Shown here: positions 16,617 through 25,520 of the stretch, piece by piece
Position numbering within the stretch: position 1 is the stretch's first letter
Layout: the number at the start of each line of letters is the position of its first letter
Made by a program: the position numbers and the translations under genes
From: Prauserella flavalba
Lineage (GTDB): Bacteria; Actinomycetota; Actinomycetes; Mycobacteriales; Pseudonocardiaceae
Length of the DNA: 64,000 nucleotides
Reading direction: 5' to 3'
Assembly (NCBI RefSeq): GCF_003202235.1
Contig: NZ_MASU01000020.1
Span: 1-64,000 of the forward strand
Notes under the pieces: model-generated
The model's input: the letters and a program-made list of their open reading frames with translations, nothing else
What the model was told of the DNA's origin: nothing
The model's database searches: none

Positions 16617-18316
16617 CCACGATCCCTCCGCCGCGCACCTTCCGTGCACTGCTGCCGGTGCTCCGCCCCGAATGGCGGGGCATGCTCGGGAGCTATCTCA
16701 TCGGCACCGCCAGTGCCATGGCGCTGGCGGCTTTGTCGGTCCTCACCGCGTGGGCCGTCGGCCACGCGGTCGTCGAACGCGCCCTGCCCGGGCCGGGATG
16801 GTGGATCGTACTGACCGGCCTCGTCGTGGTGCGGACAGTCCTGACCTGGCGGGAAATGGACGTCTCCCACGCCCTGGCCTACCGGGTGCTGGCGCGACTG
16901 CGGATGGCGCTCTTCGACGCCTACGCACGCAGCGTCCCCGGCCGACGCCGTGAGCATTCCGGACATGCCGCAAGCGTGGCGATGGACGACATCGAGAAGC
17001 TGGAGTTCTTCTACGCCCACACCATCGCCCAACTCGGTGCCTCCATCACCGTGTTCCTCACCTGCCTGGCCACCGCGTTCGCATTCCTGCCCGAAGCGGG
17101 CATCGTCCTGCTCGCGGGTAGCGTCCTCGTCGCCACCAGCGCGTTCTACGGAGCCGGAGTCATCCGGCGGCTGGGCGCGACCGAACAACAGGAACGCTCC
17201 TCATTGTCAGTACGGATCGTTGACGCGCTCGGTGCCCTGCGTGAAGTCCTGGCCTACGGTCTGACCTCGCGCATCATCGCCGACACCGTCGACGCCACGA
17301 CCCGGATCACCGCGATCGCCCGGCGACGCGAACTGCTGACGCAACTGGTCACCGCCATCCGTGAGTTCATCGTCACCGCGGTCGTCATCGGCGTGATCGC
17401 CACGAGCGCACTCGCCGTCGGCGTGCTCTCCAGCACCGCCGAGCCGCGACTGTCACCGGCGCTGCTCCCAGCCCTGGTCGCACTCGCCATCGCGGGAGTC
17501 TCGGCCACCACCGACGCGACGACCACCCTCACCCAACTGCACCCACTGGTGGCCAGCGCCCAGCGTGTCGCCGACGGCATCAACCGGCCCCCGGTCGTCA
17601 CCGCGCCGACCTCGCCGCGGCCGCTCCCCGACGGGCCGCTGGGCCTGCGGTTCCGCGACGTGTCTTTCTCCTACGACGACCGGCCAACAACACTGTCGTC
17701 CTGGTCAGCGGACATCGCTGCCGGCGAACACGTGGGCTTGACCGGACCCTCGGGTTCCGGCAAGAGCACCCTCCTCGCCCTCGCCGCACGACTGTGGGAC
17801 CCGTCCTCGGGCAGCATCGAACTCGTCGCCCGCGACGGCGCGACCCTGCCCCTCAACCAGCTCGACGACACTGCCCTCCGAGGGGCGGTCGCACTGGTCG
17901 ATCAGGACGCGACCTTGTTCCACGGAACCGTCCGCGACAATCTCCTCCGCGGCACCACACCGCTGCCCGACGAGGAGCTGACCGCGATACTCCACCGGGT
18001 AGGTACCGCCGAGTGGATCGGTCTCGACGACGACCTCGGCCAAAGCGGGCTCCGGCTCTCCGGCGGACAACAAGCCCGCCTCTGCCTAGCCCGCGCCCTC
18101 GTCCGCCAGCCCCGGATCCTGCTCGTCGACGAGGTCACCGCCAGCCTCGACCCCGGCACCGAACGCGCGATCTCAAACGTCATCGCCGACTTCACCGGCA
18201 CCGCCCTGATCGCCTCGCACCGTGCCGAGACCCTCAGCCGACTCGATCGCAGCATCGACATAGGTTCCGAGCACACCCACCGCACCACCGATGTCCCAGC
18301 CACCGGGGGACCGTGA
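16613..18316 (+). CDS. ABC half-transporter (TMD-NBD), second of exporter pair
   Basis: 567 residues with a membrane domain (about residues 15-315) and an NBD: Walker A GPSGSGKST, signature LSGGQQARLCLARAL, Walker B ILLVDEVTASLDPG, H-loop IASHRAE. The signature and Walker regions look competent. It is the last gene of the RiPP operon and ends 21 bp before a convergent permease gene, which marks the right edge of the cluster. Confidence 0.85.
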   Translation: MTTIPPPRTFRALLPVLRPEWRGMLGSYLIGTASAMALAALSVLTAWAVGHAVVERALPGPGWWIVLTGLVVVRTVLTWREMDVSHALAYRVLARLRMALFDAYARSVPGRRREHSGHAASVAMDDIEKLEFFYAHTIAQLGASITVFLTCLATAFAFLPEAGIVLLAGSVLVATSAFYGAGVIRRLGATEQQERSSLSVRIVDALGALREVLAYGLTSRIIADTVDATTRITAIARRRELLTQLVTAIREFIVTAVVIGVIATSALAVGVLSSTAEPRLSPALLPALVALAIAGVSATTDATTTLTQLHPLVASAQRVADGINRPPVVTAPTSPRPLPDGPLGLRFRDVSFSYDDRPTTLSSWSADIAAGEHVGLTGPSGSGKSTLLALAARLWDPSSGSIELVARDGATLPLNQLDDTALRGAVALVDQDATLFHGTVRDNLLRGTTPLPDEELTAILHRVGTAEWIGLDDDLGQSGLRLSGGQQARLCLARALVRQPRILLVDEVTASLDPGTERAISNVIADFTGTALIASHRAETLSRLDRSIDIGSEHTHRTTDVPATGGP

Positions 18317-18337
18317 CCTACCAGCTCTCAAGATGGC

Positions 18338-19660
18338 TCAGGCGAGTTGCTTGGCCGGTGTCTCGGCCGCCTTGGTGCCCATGTTCGCCAGCCGTCGCTT
18401 GTGGACTATCAGCGCGGCGCCGAGCGAGATCACGGCGGCGAAGGAGAGCCACACCGCCGGGATGGCGGCGTTCCCGCCCGACAGTTCGATCAACGAGGTT
18501 GCGATGGCGGGCGTGAATCCGCCGAAGATGGCCTGGGCGACGCTGTAGGCGATGGCGAATCCGGTGACCCGCACGGTTTCGGGCATGATCTCGGTGAGCG
18601 TGACGACCATGGCTCCCTGGTAGGCGCCGTACAGGGCGGAGAAGATGAGCAGCACGGTGAGCAGCCTGCCGAACGAGGGAGCCGTGGTGAGCCAGGTCAG
18701 CAGCGGGTAGCCGGCGAGCGCGGTGAGTGCGGAGGCCGTGATCAGCAGCCGGGTCCGGCCGACCCGGTCGGAGAGGGCGCCCATCACGGGGATCCAGAAG
18801 AAGTTCGACAACCCGACGCAGACGGTGGCGACGAACGAGGCGAGATATCCCAGGTTCAGCTCGCGTTCCCCGAAGGTCGGGGTGTAGGCGGTGATGAGGT
18901 AGAACATGACGCTCGTCAGGGTCACCAGCCCGACCGCCAGCGAGACGATCGGCCAGGCGGAGGCGAACGTCCGGAAGATCGTGCGCACGCTGGGTGTGCT
19001 GTGGCTGGTCCGCTCGGTGAACGACTCGGTCTCGGGAAGCGTGCGCCGGACCCAGAAGATGAAGGGCAGCACGAGCGACCCGATCAGGAACGGGATGCGC
19101 CAGCCCCAGTCGTTGAGCTGGTCCTGGGTCAGGGCCGCCGACAGCGCGACGCCGACGAGGGCCGCGAAGACCACGCTAATCTGCTGGCTGGCGGACTGCC
19201 AGCTCACGTAGAAGCCACGGCGTCCGGGTTTGGCGATCTCCGCGAGGTAGACGGACACGCCGCTCGACTCCGCTCCCGCGGAGAAGCCCTGCAGGAGCCT
19301 GCTGAACACCACGAGGATGGGTGCGGCGATGCCGATCGTGCTGTAGGTGGGCACCGCGGCGAGGATGACGACGCTGATCCCCATGATGATCAGGCTCAGG
19401 ATGAGCCCGGCCCGGCGGCCCTTGCGGTCCATGTAGGCGCCCAGCACGATGGCGCCCAGCGGGCGCATGAGGAAGCCGACGCCGAAGGTCAGGAACGACA
19501 GCATCGTGGAGACGAACTCGTTGCCGGTCGGGAAGATCGCGGTCGCGATGGCGCCGGCGTAGAAGCCGTACACCGCGAAGTCGTACATCTCGAGGAAGTT
19601 TCCCGCCGCGGCCTTGATGACGTTGCTCCGCGGGTTCGCCGTTGATCGGGAGCCGGACAT
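18338..19660 (-). CDS. MHS-family MFS permease (metabolite:H+ symporter)
   Basis: 440 residues with about twelve transmembrane segments. Family motifs are AAAGNFLEMYDFAVYGFYAG near the start, GAYMDRKGRRAGL (MFS motif A), RLLQGFSAGAESSGVSVYLAE and RRTLPETESF. MHS permeases import organic acids, betaines or aromatic acids with protons. The start at 19660 is preceded by AGGAGG. It is divergent from an IclR regulator and the catabolic operon behind it, so it is the likely importer of that operon's substrate. Confidence 0.85.
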   Translation of the reverse strand: MSGSRSTANPRSNVIKAAAGNFLEMYDFAVYGFYAGAIATAIFPTGNEFVSTMLSFLTFGVGFLMRPLGAIVLGAYMDRKGRRAGLILSLIIMGISVVILAAVPTYSTIGIAAPILVVFSRLLQGFSAGAESSGVSVYLAEIAKPGRRGFYVSWQSASQQISVVFAALVGVALSAALTQDQLNDWGWRIPFLIGSLVLPFIFWVRRTLPETESFTERTSHSTPSVRTIFRTFASAWPIVSLAVGLVTLTSVMFYLITAYTPTFGERELNLGYLASFVATVCVGLSNFFWIPVMGALSDRVGRTRLLITASALTALAGYPLLTWLTTAPSFGRLLTVLLIFSALYGAYQGAMVVTLTEIMPETVRVTGFAIAYSVAQAIFGGFTPAIATSLIELSGGNAAIPAVWLSFAAVISLGAALIVHKRRLANMGTKAAETPAKQLA

Positions 19661-19678
19661 CAGCCCTCCTGTGTTCCA

Positions 19679-19814
19679 ATATTTGTAACAGCGTCTTATA
19701 TCTCGGAAACGGAGAGCAGTGTGTGTCGCGCTGCCTGGCCGTGTCAATGGATTGACGGCACCGTTGAGCTGTGAGTATCGTATTTTGAAACGCTGTCCTG
19801 TATATTAGAACGCT
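19679..19814. promoter_or_regulatory. Divergent MHS/IclR promoter with repeated IclR-like half-sites
   Basis: Three related AT-rich words occur: ATATTTGTAACAGCG (19679-19693), TATTTTGAAACGCTG (19781-19795) and ATATTAGAACGCT (19802-19814). They share a TATT-n-GAAnCGCT-like core. The last abuts the IclR start codon. TATATT at 19801-19806 is well placed as a -10 box for a leaderless IclR transcript, and no Shine-Dalgarno sequence is visible. The sites would allow autoregulation and control of the permease. Confidence 0.5.
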
Positions 19815-20588
19815 ATGGACAGCACTCTGATGAAAGGACTGCGCGTGCTGGAAACGCTCGCGAGAAGCGACGAGCCGCGCGGGGTCAGCGAGCTGGCCCG
19901 CGAGCTCGAGCTGACGCGCAGCAACGTGCACCGCACCCTGCAGACCCTGGCCGCGGCCGGCTACGCCCGGCAAGGCGCCGCAGGCACCTACGAATGCACG
20001 CTCAAACTGTTCGAGCTCGCGAGCTCGGTCATGGAGCGGGTCGACGTCAAGCGCTGCGCTGAGCCGCACATGCGGCGGCTGGCCGAGCTCACCCAAGAGA
20101 CCGTGCACCTGTCGATGCTCAGCGGGGCCGAGGTGGTGTACCTGGACAAGATCGAGAGCCCCCAGCCGGTGCGGGCGTACTCGTCGATCGGTGGCCGGGC
20201 GCCGGCGCACTGCGTGGCCTCGGGAAAGGCGTTGCTCGCCGAGGTGAGCGACGCGGCGCTCGCCGAGATGTTCGGTCCCGACCTTCCACAGTGGACTGAT
20301 CGGACGATCCGTACCCGCGAGAAGCTCGTGACCGAGCTGGCCACCGTCCGTGAGTCCGGATACGCCGTGAACCACGGCGAATGGCGATCGTCCGTCGGCG
20401 GCGTGGCTGCCGTGATCGTGAACGCGGCCGGGAGGGCGGAGGCGTCGATCGGCGTGTCCGGCCCGATCGAGCGCGTCGAGCCCAAGTCGGACGACGCCTA
20501 CCGCGACGCGGTGATCGAGGCCGCCCGGGCGATCTCCCAGGAGATGGGTTGCGCCGCGTATCCGCCGCCACGGGCCTCCCGGTCATGA
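19815..20588 (+). CDS. IclR-family transcriptional regulator
   Basis: 257 residues. The N-terminal winged helix (LKGL-RVLETLARSDEPRGVSE-LARELELTRSNVHRTLQTLA-like) is followed by the IclR effector domain (YLDKIESPQPVRAYSSIGGR, HCVASGKALLAEV, NHGEWRSSVGGVAAVI). It probably controls the divergent permease and the downstream operon in response to the substrate or its CoA ester. The ATG follows directly after a putative operator and a -10-like box, so translation is probably leaderless. Confidence 0.9.
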   Translation: MDSTLMKGLRVLETLARSDEPRGVSELARELELTRSNVHRTLQTLAAAGYARQGAAGTYECTLKLFELASSVMERVDVKRCAEPHMRRLAELTQETVHLSMLSGAEVVYLDKIESPQPVRAYSSIGGRAPAHCVASGKALLAEVSDAALAEMFGPDLPQWTDRTIRTREKLVTELATVRESGYAVNHGEWRSSVGGVAAVIVNAAGRAEASIGVSGPIERVEPKSDDAYRDAVIEAARAISQEMGCAAYPPPRASRS

Positions 20589-20629
20589 GTCCCGCCCCTG
20601 TTGTCCCACGAAGGTGAAGGTGTGTGCTG

Positions 20630-21775
20630 ATGGTTGTTCCGTTGCGTGACATCCGTGTGGTCGAACTCTGTACGGTCGCCTCCGGCCCCTACTGCGGCAT
20701 GCTGCTCGCCGATCTGGGCGCGGACGTCGTCAAGGTGGAACAGCCCGGCACCGGTGACACGATGCGGCACTGGCCGCCGATCACCGACGGTTTCAGCGAC
20801 AACTTCGCCTCCCTCAACCGGAACAAGCGATCCGTCGCCCTGGATCTGAAGGATCCCGAGGACAACGCGAGAGCGCGCCGGCTCATTGCACAGGCCGACG
20901 TGGTGATCGAGAACTCCCGGCCCGGCGTGATGGCCAAGCTCGGTCTCGGCTACGACACCGTCAGCGCCGAGCAGCCCCGGCTGGTGTACGCCTCGATCTC
21001 CGCGTTCGGCCAGACCGGGCCCCGAGCACGCGAAGGCGGTTTCGACCTCACCATCCAGGCGATGAGCGGGATCATCAGCGTCACCGGGGAACCCGGGGGC
21101 GCGCCGGTGAAGTGCGGTGTGCCGATCTCCGACTTCGCGACCGGCCTGTACGCGGCCCTCGCCGTGGTCGGCGCCCTGCGGGAGGTCGACCGCAGCGGCC
21201 GAGGGACACACATCGACGTCTCCATGCTCGGCTCGTCACTCGCCATCGCCGCATTGCAGGTGAGCGAGTACTTCGGAAAGGGAGACGACCCGGCCAAGCT
21301 GGGGTCCGCGCACCCGCGCAACGCGCCGTACCAGGTGTTCGCCGCCTCCGACGGGCACTTCGCCATGGCGGCGGGCAACGACAAGCTCTGGCAGGCGACG
21401 TGTACCGCCCTCGACCGGCCGGACCTGGCGCAGGACGGCCGGTTCGCCTCGACGGCATCCCGTGCCCAGCACCAGGACGAACTGCGAGCCCTGCTGGAAG
21501 CGCAGTTCGCGCGGCACACCACGACGGAACTGATCGCCCTGTTCGAACAGGCGGGCGTGCCGTGCGCTCCCGTCAACAGCTACTCGCAGGCGCTGGCCGA
21601 TCAGCAGGTGGACCACATGAAATGGGTGTCGGAGCTCGACCTGCCGGGCGGACGCACCACCCGCACGTTCGGCTCACCACTGCGCTTCGGTGGCGAGGCG
21701 CCCAAGATCCGGCGGCGCCCGCCCGCGCTCGGGGAACACAACGCCGAGGTCCTGGCCGAGCTGGGGGAGGGCTGA
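20630..21775 (+). CDS. Class III (CaiB/BaiF) CoA-transferase
   Basis: 381 residues. Family motifs are VELCTVASGPYCGMLLADLG near the N-terminus, DVVKVEQPGTGD, SLNRNKRSVALDLK and GFDLTIQAMSG with the catalytic Asp at about 139. RNAPYQVFAASDGHFAMAAG and VPCAPVNS occur later. The enzyme moves CoA between two carboxylic acids. The ATG at 20630 is preceded by a GAAGGTG ribosome-binding site. It is the first structural gene of a six-gene coupled operon; the substrate acid is unknown. Confidence 0.85.
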   Translation: MVVPLRDIRVVELCTVASGPYCGMLLADLGADVVKVEQPGTGDTMRHWPPITDGFSDNFASLNRNKRSVALDLKDPEDNARARRLIAQADVVIENSRPGVMAKLGLGYDTVSAEQPRLVYASISAFGQTGPRAREGGFDLTIQAMSGIISVTGEPGGAPVKCGVPISDFATGLYAALAVVGALREVDRSGRGTHIDVSMLGSSLAIAALQVSEYFGKGDDPAKLGSAHPRNAPYQVFAASDGHFAMAAGNDKLWQATCTALDRPDLAQDGRFASTASRAQHQDELRALLEAQFARHTTTELIALFEQAGVPCAPVNSYSQALADQQVDHMKWVSELDLPGGRTTRTFGSPLRFGGEAPKIRRRPPALGEHNAEVLAELGEG

Positions 21776-22500
21776 TGGAGGAGCTGCTCGTCGACCGGGA
21801 CGGCCGGTCGCTCACCCTCACCCTGAACCGGCCCGCGAAACGCAACGCACTCTCCGAAGCGCTGGTCGAGGCCCTCATCGAGGCGGTGCGCTCCGCGTAC
21901 GACACACCGACCGACCTCGTCACTTTCCGGGGCGAGGGCAGAACCTTCAGCGCCGGCTTCGACTTCGGCGGTCTCTCCGAGACGTGCGACGGTGAGCTGC
22001 TGCGCCGGTTCGTCCGGATCGAGCAGCTCCTGCAGCTGATCCACTCCGCGCCGTTCGACACACTCGCTCTCGTCCACGGGCGCGTGTTCGGCGCCGCGGC
22101 CGACCTGCTCTGCGCGTGCGATCACCGGGTCGGTACCGCCCAGAGCACCTTCCGGCTCCCCGGGCTGGCGTTCGGCATCGTGCTCGGCACGCGGCGGCTG
22201 GCCGACCGCGTGGGGCAGGCCGCCGCGCGCCGGATCCAGGGCGACGGCAGCACGCTCGACGCGGAAAACGCGAGGAACCTCGGCCTGCTGACCGAGATCG
22301 TGGAGCCCGGGGACTGGGACAAGCGGCAGGCGCGGGCCGTCGAGGAGGCAGGCCGGATCGGCGCCGAGGCTCGCGCGGCCTTCCACCGGGCGCTGACTCC
22401 GGACCACGCGGATGCCGACCTGGCCGACCTGGTGCGCTCGGCGTCAGTACCCGGGCTCCGGCAACGCATCGAACGATTCCGAGAGGGGACCGCGGCGTGA
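21775..22500 (+). CDS. Crotonase-fold (enoyl-CoA hydratase/isomerase family) protein lacking catalytic Glu residues
   Basis: 241 residues. The crotonase fold is clear from RDGRSLTLTLNRPAKRNALS and the oxyanion segment EGRTFSAGFDFGGL. The second motif VHGRVFGAAADLLCACDHRV lacks the first hydratase Glu, and FRLPGLAFGIVLGTRRL has Gly where hydratases have the second Glu (usually LPEV). Simple hydration is therefore unlikely. Crotonase-fold proteins of this kind can act as hydrolases, lyases or isomerases with other residues. It starts by a TGATG overlap with the CoA-transferase gene. Confidence 0.75.
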   Translation: MEELLVDRDGRSLTLTLNRPAKRNALSEALVEALIEAVRSAYDTPTDLVTFRGEGRTFSAGFDFGGLSETCDGELLRRFVRIEQLLQLIHSAPFDTLALVHGRVFGAAADLLCACDHRVGTAQSTFRLPGLAFGIVLGTRRLADRVGQAAARRIQGDGSTLDAENARNLGLLTEIVEPGDWDKRQARAVEEAGRIGAEARAAFHRALTPDHADADLADLVRSASVPGLRQRIERFREGTAA

Positions 22501-23303
22501 CAAGCAAGCTCGTATCGCTGGTAGAGCTCACCAGCCACATCCAGGACGGCGACTCCGTCGCGCTCGGGGGCAGCTTCCTGCACCGAGGGCCGTTCGCCGT
22601 CGTCAGGGAGCTCATCCGCGCGGGCCGGCGCGACCTGGAGATCATCAAGCAGTCGCCGGGCTACGACATCGACGTGCTCTGCCGGGCGGGCAGCGTCCGC
22701 CGGGCCAGGGCAGGCATCGTCGCGATGGAAGGCAACTTCGGCCTCGCGCCCTGGTACCGCAAGGCGATCGAGAACGGCGCCGTCGAGCTGGAGGAGCACG
22801 CGTGCGCCACGCTCACCGCGGGCCTGCGCGCCTCGGCCTACGGCGTGCCGTTCCAGCCGATCGCCGGTGTCCACGGTTCCGAGCTCGCCGCTCTCAACAA
22901 ATGGGCGGAGCTGCCCGATCCCTACGGCTCGGGCACGACTGTGTGGGTCATCCCGCCCATCCGGCCGGACGTCGCGGTGATCCACGTCAACGAGGTCACC
23001 GAGCAGGGCGACGCGCGGGTGTTCGGGACCACCCACTGGGACCGCATCATGACCCGGTCCGCGCGCACGGTGCTCGTGGTCGCCGAACGAGTCGTCGACG
23101 AGTCCGAGTTCCGCGCACGGCCGGAGCTCACGCTGGTTCCCCACTTCCTTGTCGACGCCGCGTGCGTGGTGCCCGGTGGCGCGTGGCCGGGGTCCTGCGC
23201 GCCCGACTACGGCATCGACTACGACGCCGTGCGCGACTACCTCGTCGACGACGAGGACAGCCTCACCGCCCACCTCGCCACCGCCCCCGAGTCGAGGAGC
23301 TAG
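22497..23303 (+). CDS. Class I CoA-transferase alpha-like subunit (IpdA/GctA-like)
   Basis: 268 residues, with GTG start overlapping the previous stop. The CoA-transferase alpha fold is seen in LTSHIQDGDSVALGGSFLHR, EEHACATLTAGLRASAYGVP and PIRPDVAVIHVNEVTEQGDA. It resembles the IpdA/glutaconate CoA-transferase branch more than acetate CoA-transferases. IpdAB of steroid-ring breakdown are hydrolases rather than transferases, so ring or C-C bond hydrolysis of a CoA ester is possible here. It pairs with the next gene. Confidence 0.75.
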   Translation: MTSKLVSLVELTSHIQDGDSVALGGSFLHRGPFAVVRELIRAGRRDLEIIKQSPGYDIDVLCRAGSVRRARAGIVAMEGNFGLAPWYRKAIENGAVELEEHACATLTAGLRASAYGVPFQPIAGVHGSELAALNKWAELPDPYGSGTTVWVIPPIRPDVAVIHVNEVTEQGDARVFGTTHWDRIMTRSARTVLVVAERVVDESEFRARPELTLVPHFLVDAACVVPGGAWPGSCAPDYGIDYDAVRDYLVDDEDSLTAHLATAPESRS

Positions 23304-23307
23304 CCCC

Positions 23308-24039
23308 ATGACCGACGACTGGTCCCCCTTCTCCTACGTCGTGACCAACTTGGCTCGCTTCGTCCGGCCGCACGAGGTGACCTTCAGCGGCGTCAACTCC
23401 AGCTTCCCGATGCTCGCGTGCCTGCTCGCCAAGAAGGCCTACCCCTTCGACTTCACCTACCTCAACGTCGCGGGTGGCGTGGACCCGGAGCCGCCGTACG
23501 CGCCACTGTCCAGTTCGGACCCCGTGCTCACGCACGGCACCCGCTCGATCTTCGCGAACGAGGACTTCTACGACTTGTGCGCGCGAGGCGGCATGGACCT
23601 CTGCTTCCTCGGCGCGGCGCAGATCGACGGCTACGGGCAGACGAACGTCTCCTGCATCGGCGACTGGCACCATCCGAAGGTGCGCCTCCCGGGAGGAGGC
23701 GGTGCGGCGGTGATGCTGCCCACCGCCCGGCGCTGCTGCACCTGGCGCACCGAGCACTCTCCGCGCGCGCTGGTCGAGAAGCTCGACTTCGTCACGGCGT
23801 CCGGCGGCATGCACGGGGTGGTGACACCCATCGCCGTGTTCGTCCACGACGGCGAACGACTGCGGCTGGACTCCTGGCATCCCGCCGTCACGCTCGAGCA
23901 GGTGGTGGAGCGCACCGGCTTCGCGTTCGACGCCGCGACCGCTGCGCCGACCGAACCCCCGACCGAGGTCGAGGCCGCCGCACTCCGCGAGCTCGACCCG
24001 GACGGTGTCTTCGAACGCGACGCGGGACTGGTGCTCTGA
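23308..24039 (+). CDS. Class I CoA-transferase beta-like subunit (IpdB/GctB-like)
   Basis: 243 residues. Motifs DLCFLGAAQIDGYGQTNVSC, RLPGGGGAAVMLPTARR and FVTASGGMHGVVTPIAVFV fit the beta subunit of this family. The SENG-type catalytic Glu motif of true class I CoA-transferases is not visible (the region reads YLNVAGGVDP). This is also the case in IpdB-like proteins. It probably forms an alpha2-beta2 enzyme with the preceding protein. The start codon is five bases after the alpha stop. Confidence 0.75.
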   Translation: MTDDWSPFSYVVTNLARFVRPHEVTFSGVNSSFPMLACLLAKKAYPFDFTYLNVAGGVDPEPPYAPLSSSDPVLTHGTRSIFANEDFYDLCARGGMDLCFLGAAQIDGYGQTNVSCIGDWHHPKVRLPGGGGAAVMLPTARRCCTWRTEHSPRALVEKLDFVTASGGMHGVVTPIAVFVHDGERLRLDSWHPAVTLEQVVERTGFAFDAATAAPTEPPTEVEAAALRELDPDGVFERDAGLVL

Positions 24040-25520
24040 TGGTGGACGGTTCCTTCGCCGAGCGCATCGAGCACGCGCTGCGCGAGCATGCCGCGCGGGG
24101 CCGGACCGCGCTGGTCGGTGAGTTCGGTCGCGTCTCCTATCGGGACCTTGCCGACCGGGCGGCCTCCGCCGCGGCCACCATCCACGGCTGGCGGCTCCCT
24201 CCCGGCTCCACGCTGGGTATCGCGGCGGCGAAGAATCCGGACGCCGTCGCGGCCTTCCTCGGCGCGCTGCGGGCCGGCGTGTGTGCGTGCTTCCTGGAAC
24301 CCAGGCTGAGTCTCGATGCCACCACCGCCCGGATCGAGGAGTTCGGCATCGCGCGCGTGGTCACCGGTGGCGGGGACTTCCACGTCCCGCAGCACACCAC
24401 GCAGCCCATCGCCTCGCTGTTCCCGAGCACGCCTTCGCCGCACTCCGAGCCGCTCCGCTGGCCCGGTGACGACGACCACGCCGTCATGCTGTTCACCTCC
24501 GGCAGCACGGGCCGGCCCAAGGCGATCAAGCTCACGCACGCGAACCTGCGCTGCAACGCCGAAGGCGTGCTCGAACGGACCGGTATCACGCCTGACGACG
24601 TGCTGCTGCACATCATGCCGGTGCATCACACCAACGGCGTCAACAACCAGCTCATCGCCCCGCTGCTCGCCGGCGCCACCGTCGCGCTCGTCGAACGGTT
24701 CGACGCGAGCGCGCTGGAGTCGCAGCTCGCGCGGTACGAGCCGACGATCGTCACCGGGGTGCCGACGATGTACCTGCGGGCGCTCGACCACCTCGGCCCC
24801 GGCTACCGGCGGCGCCGCCTGCGTTTCCTGCGCTGCGGGTCGGCGCCGATCACGCCGGTGCAGCAGCAGCGGATCGAGAGCGCGTTCGGCGTGCCGCTGG
24901 TACTGTCCTACGGGTTGTCGGAAGCGACGTGCACGTCGACGATGAACCCGCCCGGAGCGCGGCGCGTCGGCAGCGTCGGGACGGTCCTCAACGGACAGTC
25001 GGTCGGCATCTTCGCGCCCGGCGGCGCCGAGCGCGTGGGTGCGGGTGAGGAGGGGGAGGTCCGCATCGCCGGGCCCGCATTGATGGAGGGCTACGTCGGC
25101 GGCGAGGACAGCCCGATCGAGGACGGCTGGCTGCGCACGGGCGATCTCGGTCGCCTCGACGCCGATGGCTACCTCACCATCACCGGCCGGATCAAGGACG
25201 TGATCATCCGAGGCGGCGAGAACATCGCCCCCGGGGCGATCGAGTCCGTGCTCGCCAGGCACAGCGGTGTCGCGCAGTGCGCCGTCGTCGGCGTCGAGCA
25301 CCCGGACCTCGGCCAGGTTCCCCGTGCCTACGTGGTGCCGGCCTCGGCGTCCAGCCCGCCGGACGAGGCCGAGATCCGCGACTACCTCCGTGCCGAGCTG
25401 TCCCGGCCGTACGTGCCGGACCGCGTGCACTACCTCGAGGACCTGCCCGTCAACCGCGTGGGCAAGATCGACCGGAACGTCCTGCGCGAACTCGGCCGGA
25501 ACGGAGGAGGACGGGCATGA
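24039..25520 (+). CDS. AMP-forming acyl-CoA synthetase
   Basis: 493 residues of the ANL superfamily. The phosphate loop VMLFTSGSTGRPKAI, motif LSYGLSEAT, WLRTGDLGRLDADGYLTITG and the hinge and Lys region RIKDVIIRGGENI with NRVGKIDRNVL are all canonical, so the enzyme should adenylate a carboxylic acid and form its CoA ester. It may activate the imported substrate for the CoA-transferases and IpdAB-like pair. It overlaps the previous gene by TGATG. Confidence 0.85.
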   Translation: MVDGSFAERIEHALREHAARGRTALVGEFGRVSYRDLADRAASAAATIHGWRLPPGSTLGIAAAKNPDAVAAFLGALRAGVCACFLEPRLSLDATTARIEEFGIARVVTGGGDFHVPQHTTQPIASLFPSTPSPHSEPLRWPGDDDHAVMLFTSGSTGRPKAIKLTHANLRCNAEGVLERTGITPDDVLLHIMPVHHTNGVNNQLIAPLLAGATVALVERFDASALESQLARYEPTIVTGVPTMYLRALDHLGPGYRRRRLRFLRCGSAPITPVQQQRIESAFGVPLVLSYGLSEATCTSTMNPPGARRVGSVGTVLNGQSVGIFAPGGAERVGAGEEGEVRIAGPALMEGYVGGEDSPIEDGWLRTGDLGRLDADGYLTITGRIKDVIIRGGENIAPGAIESVLARHSGVAQCAVVGVEHPDLGQVPRAYVVPASASSPPDEAEIRDYLRAELSRPYVPDRVHYLEDLPVNRVGKIDRNVLRELGRNGGGRA

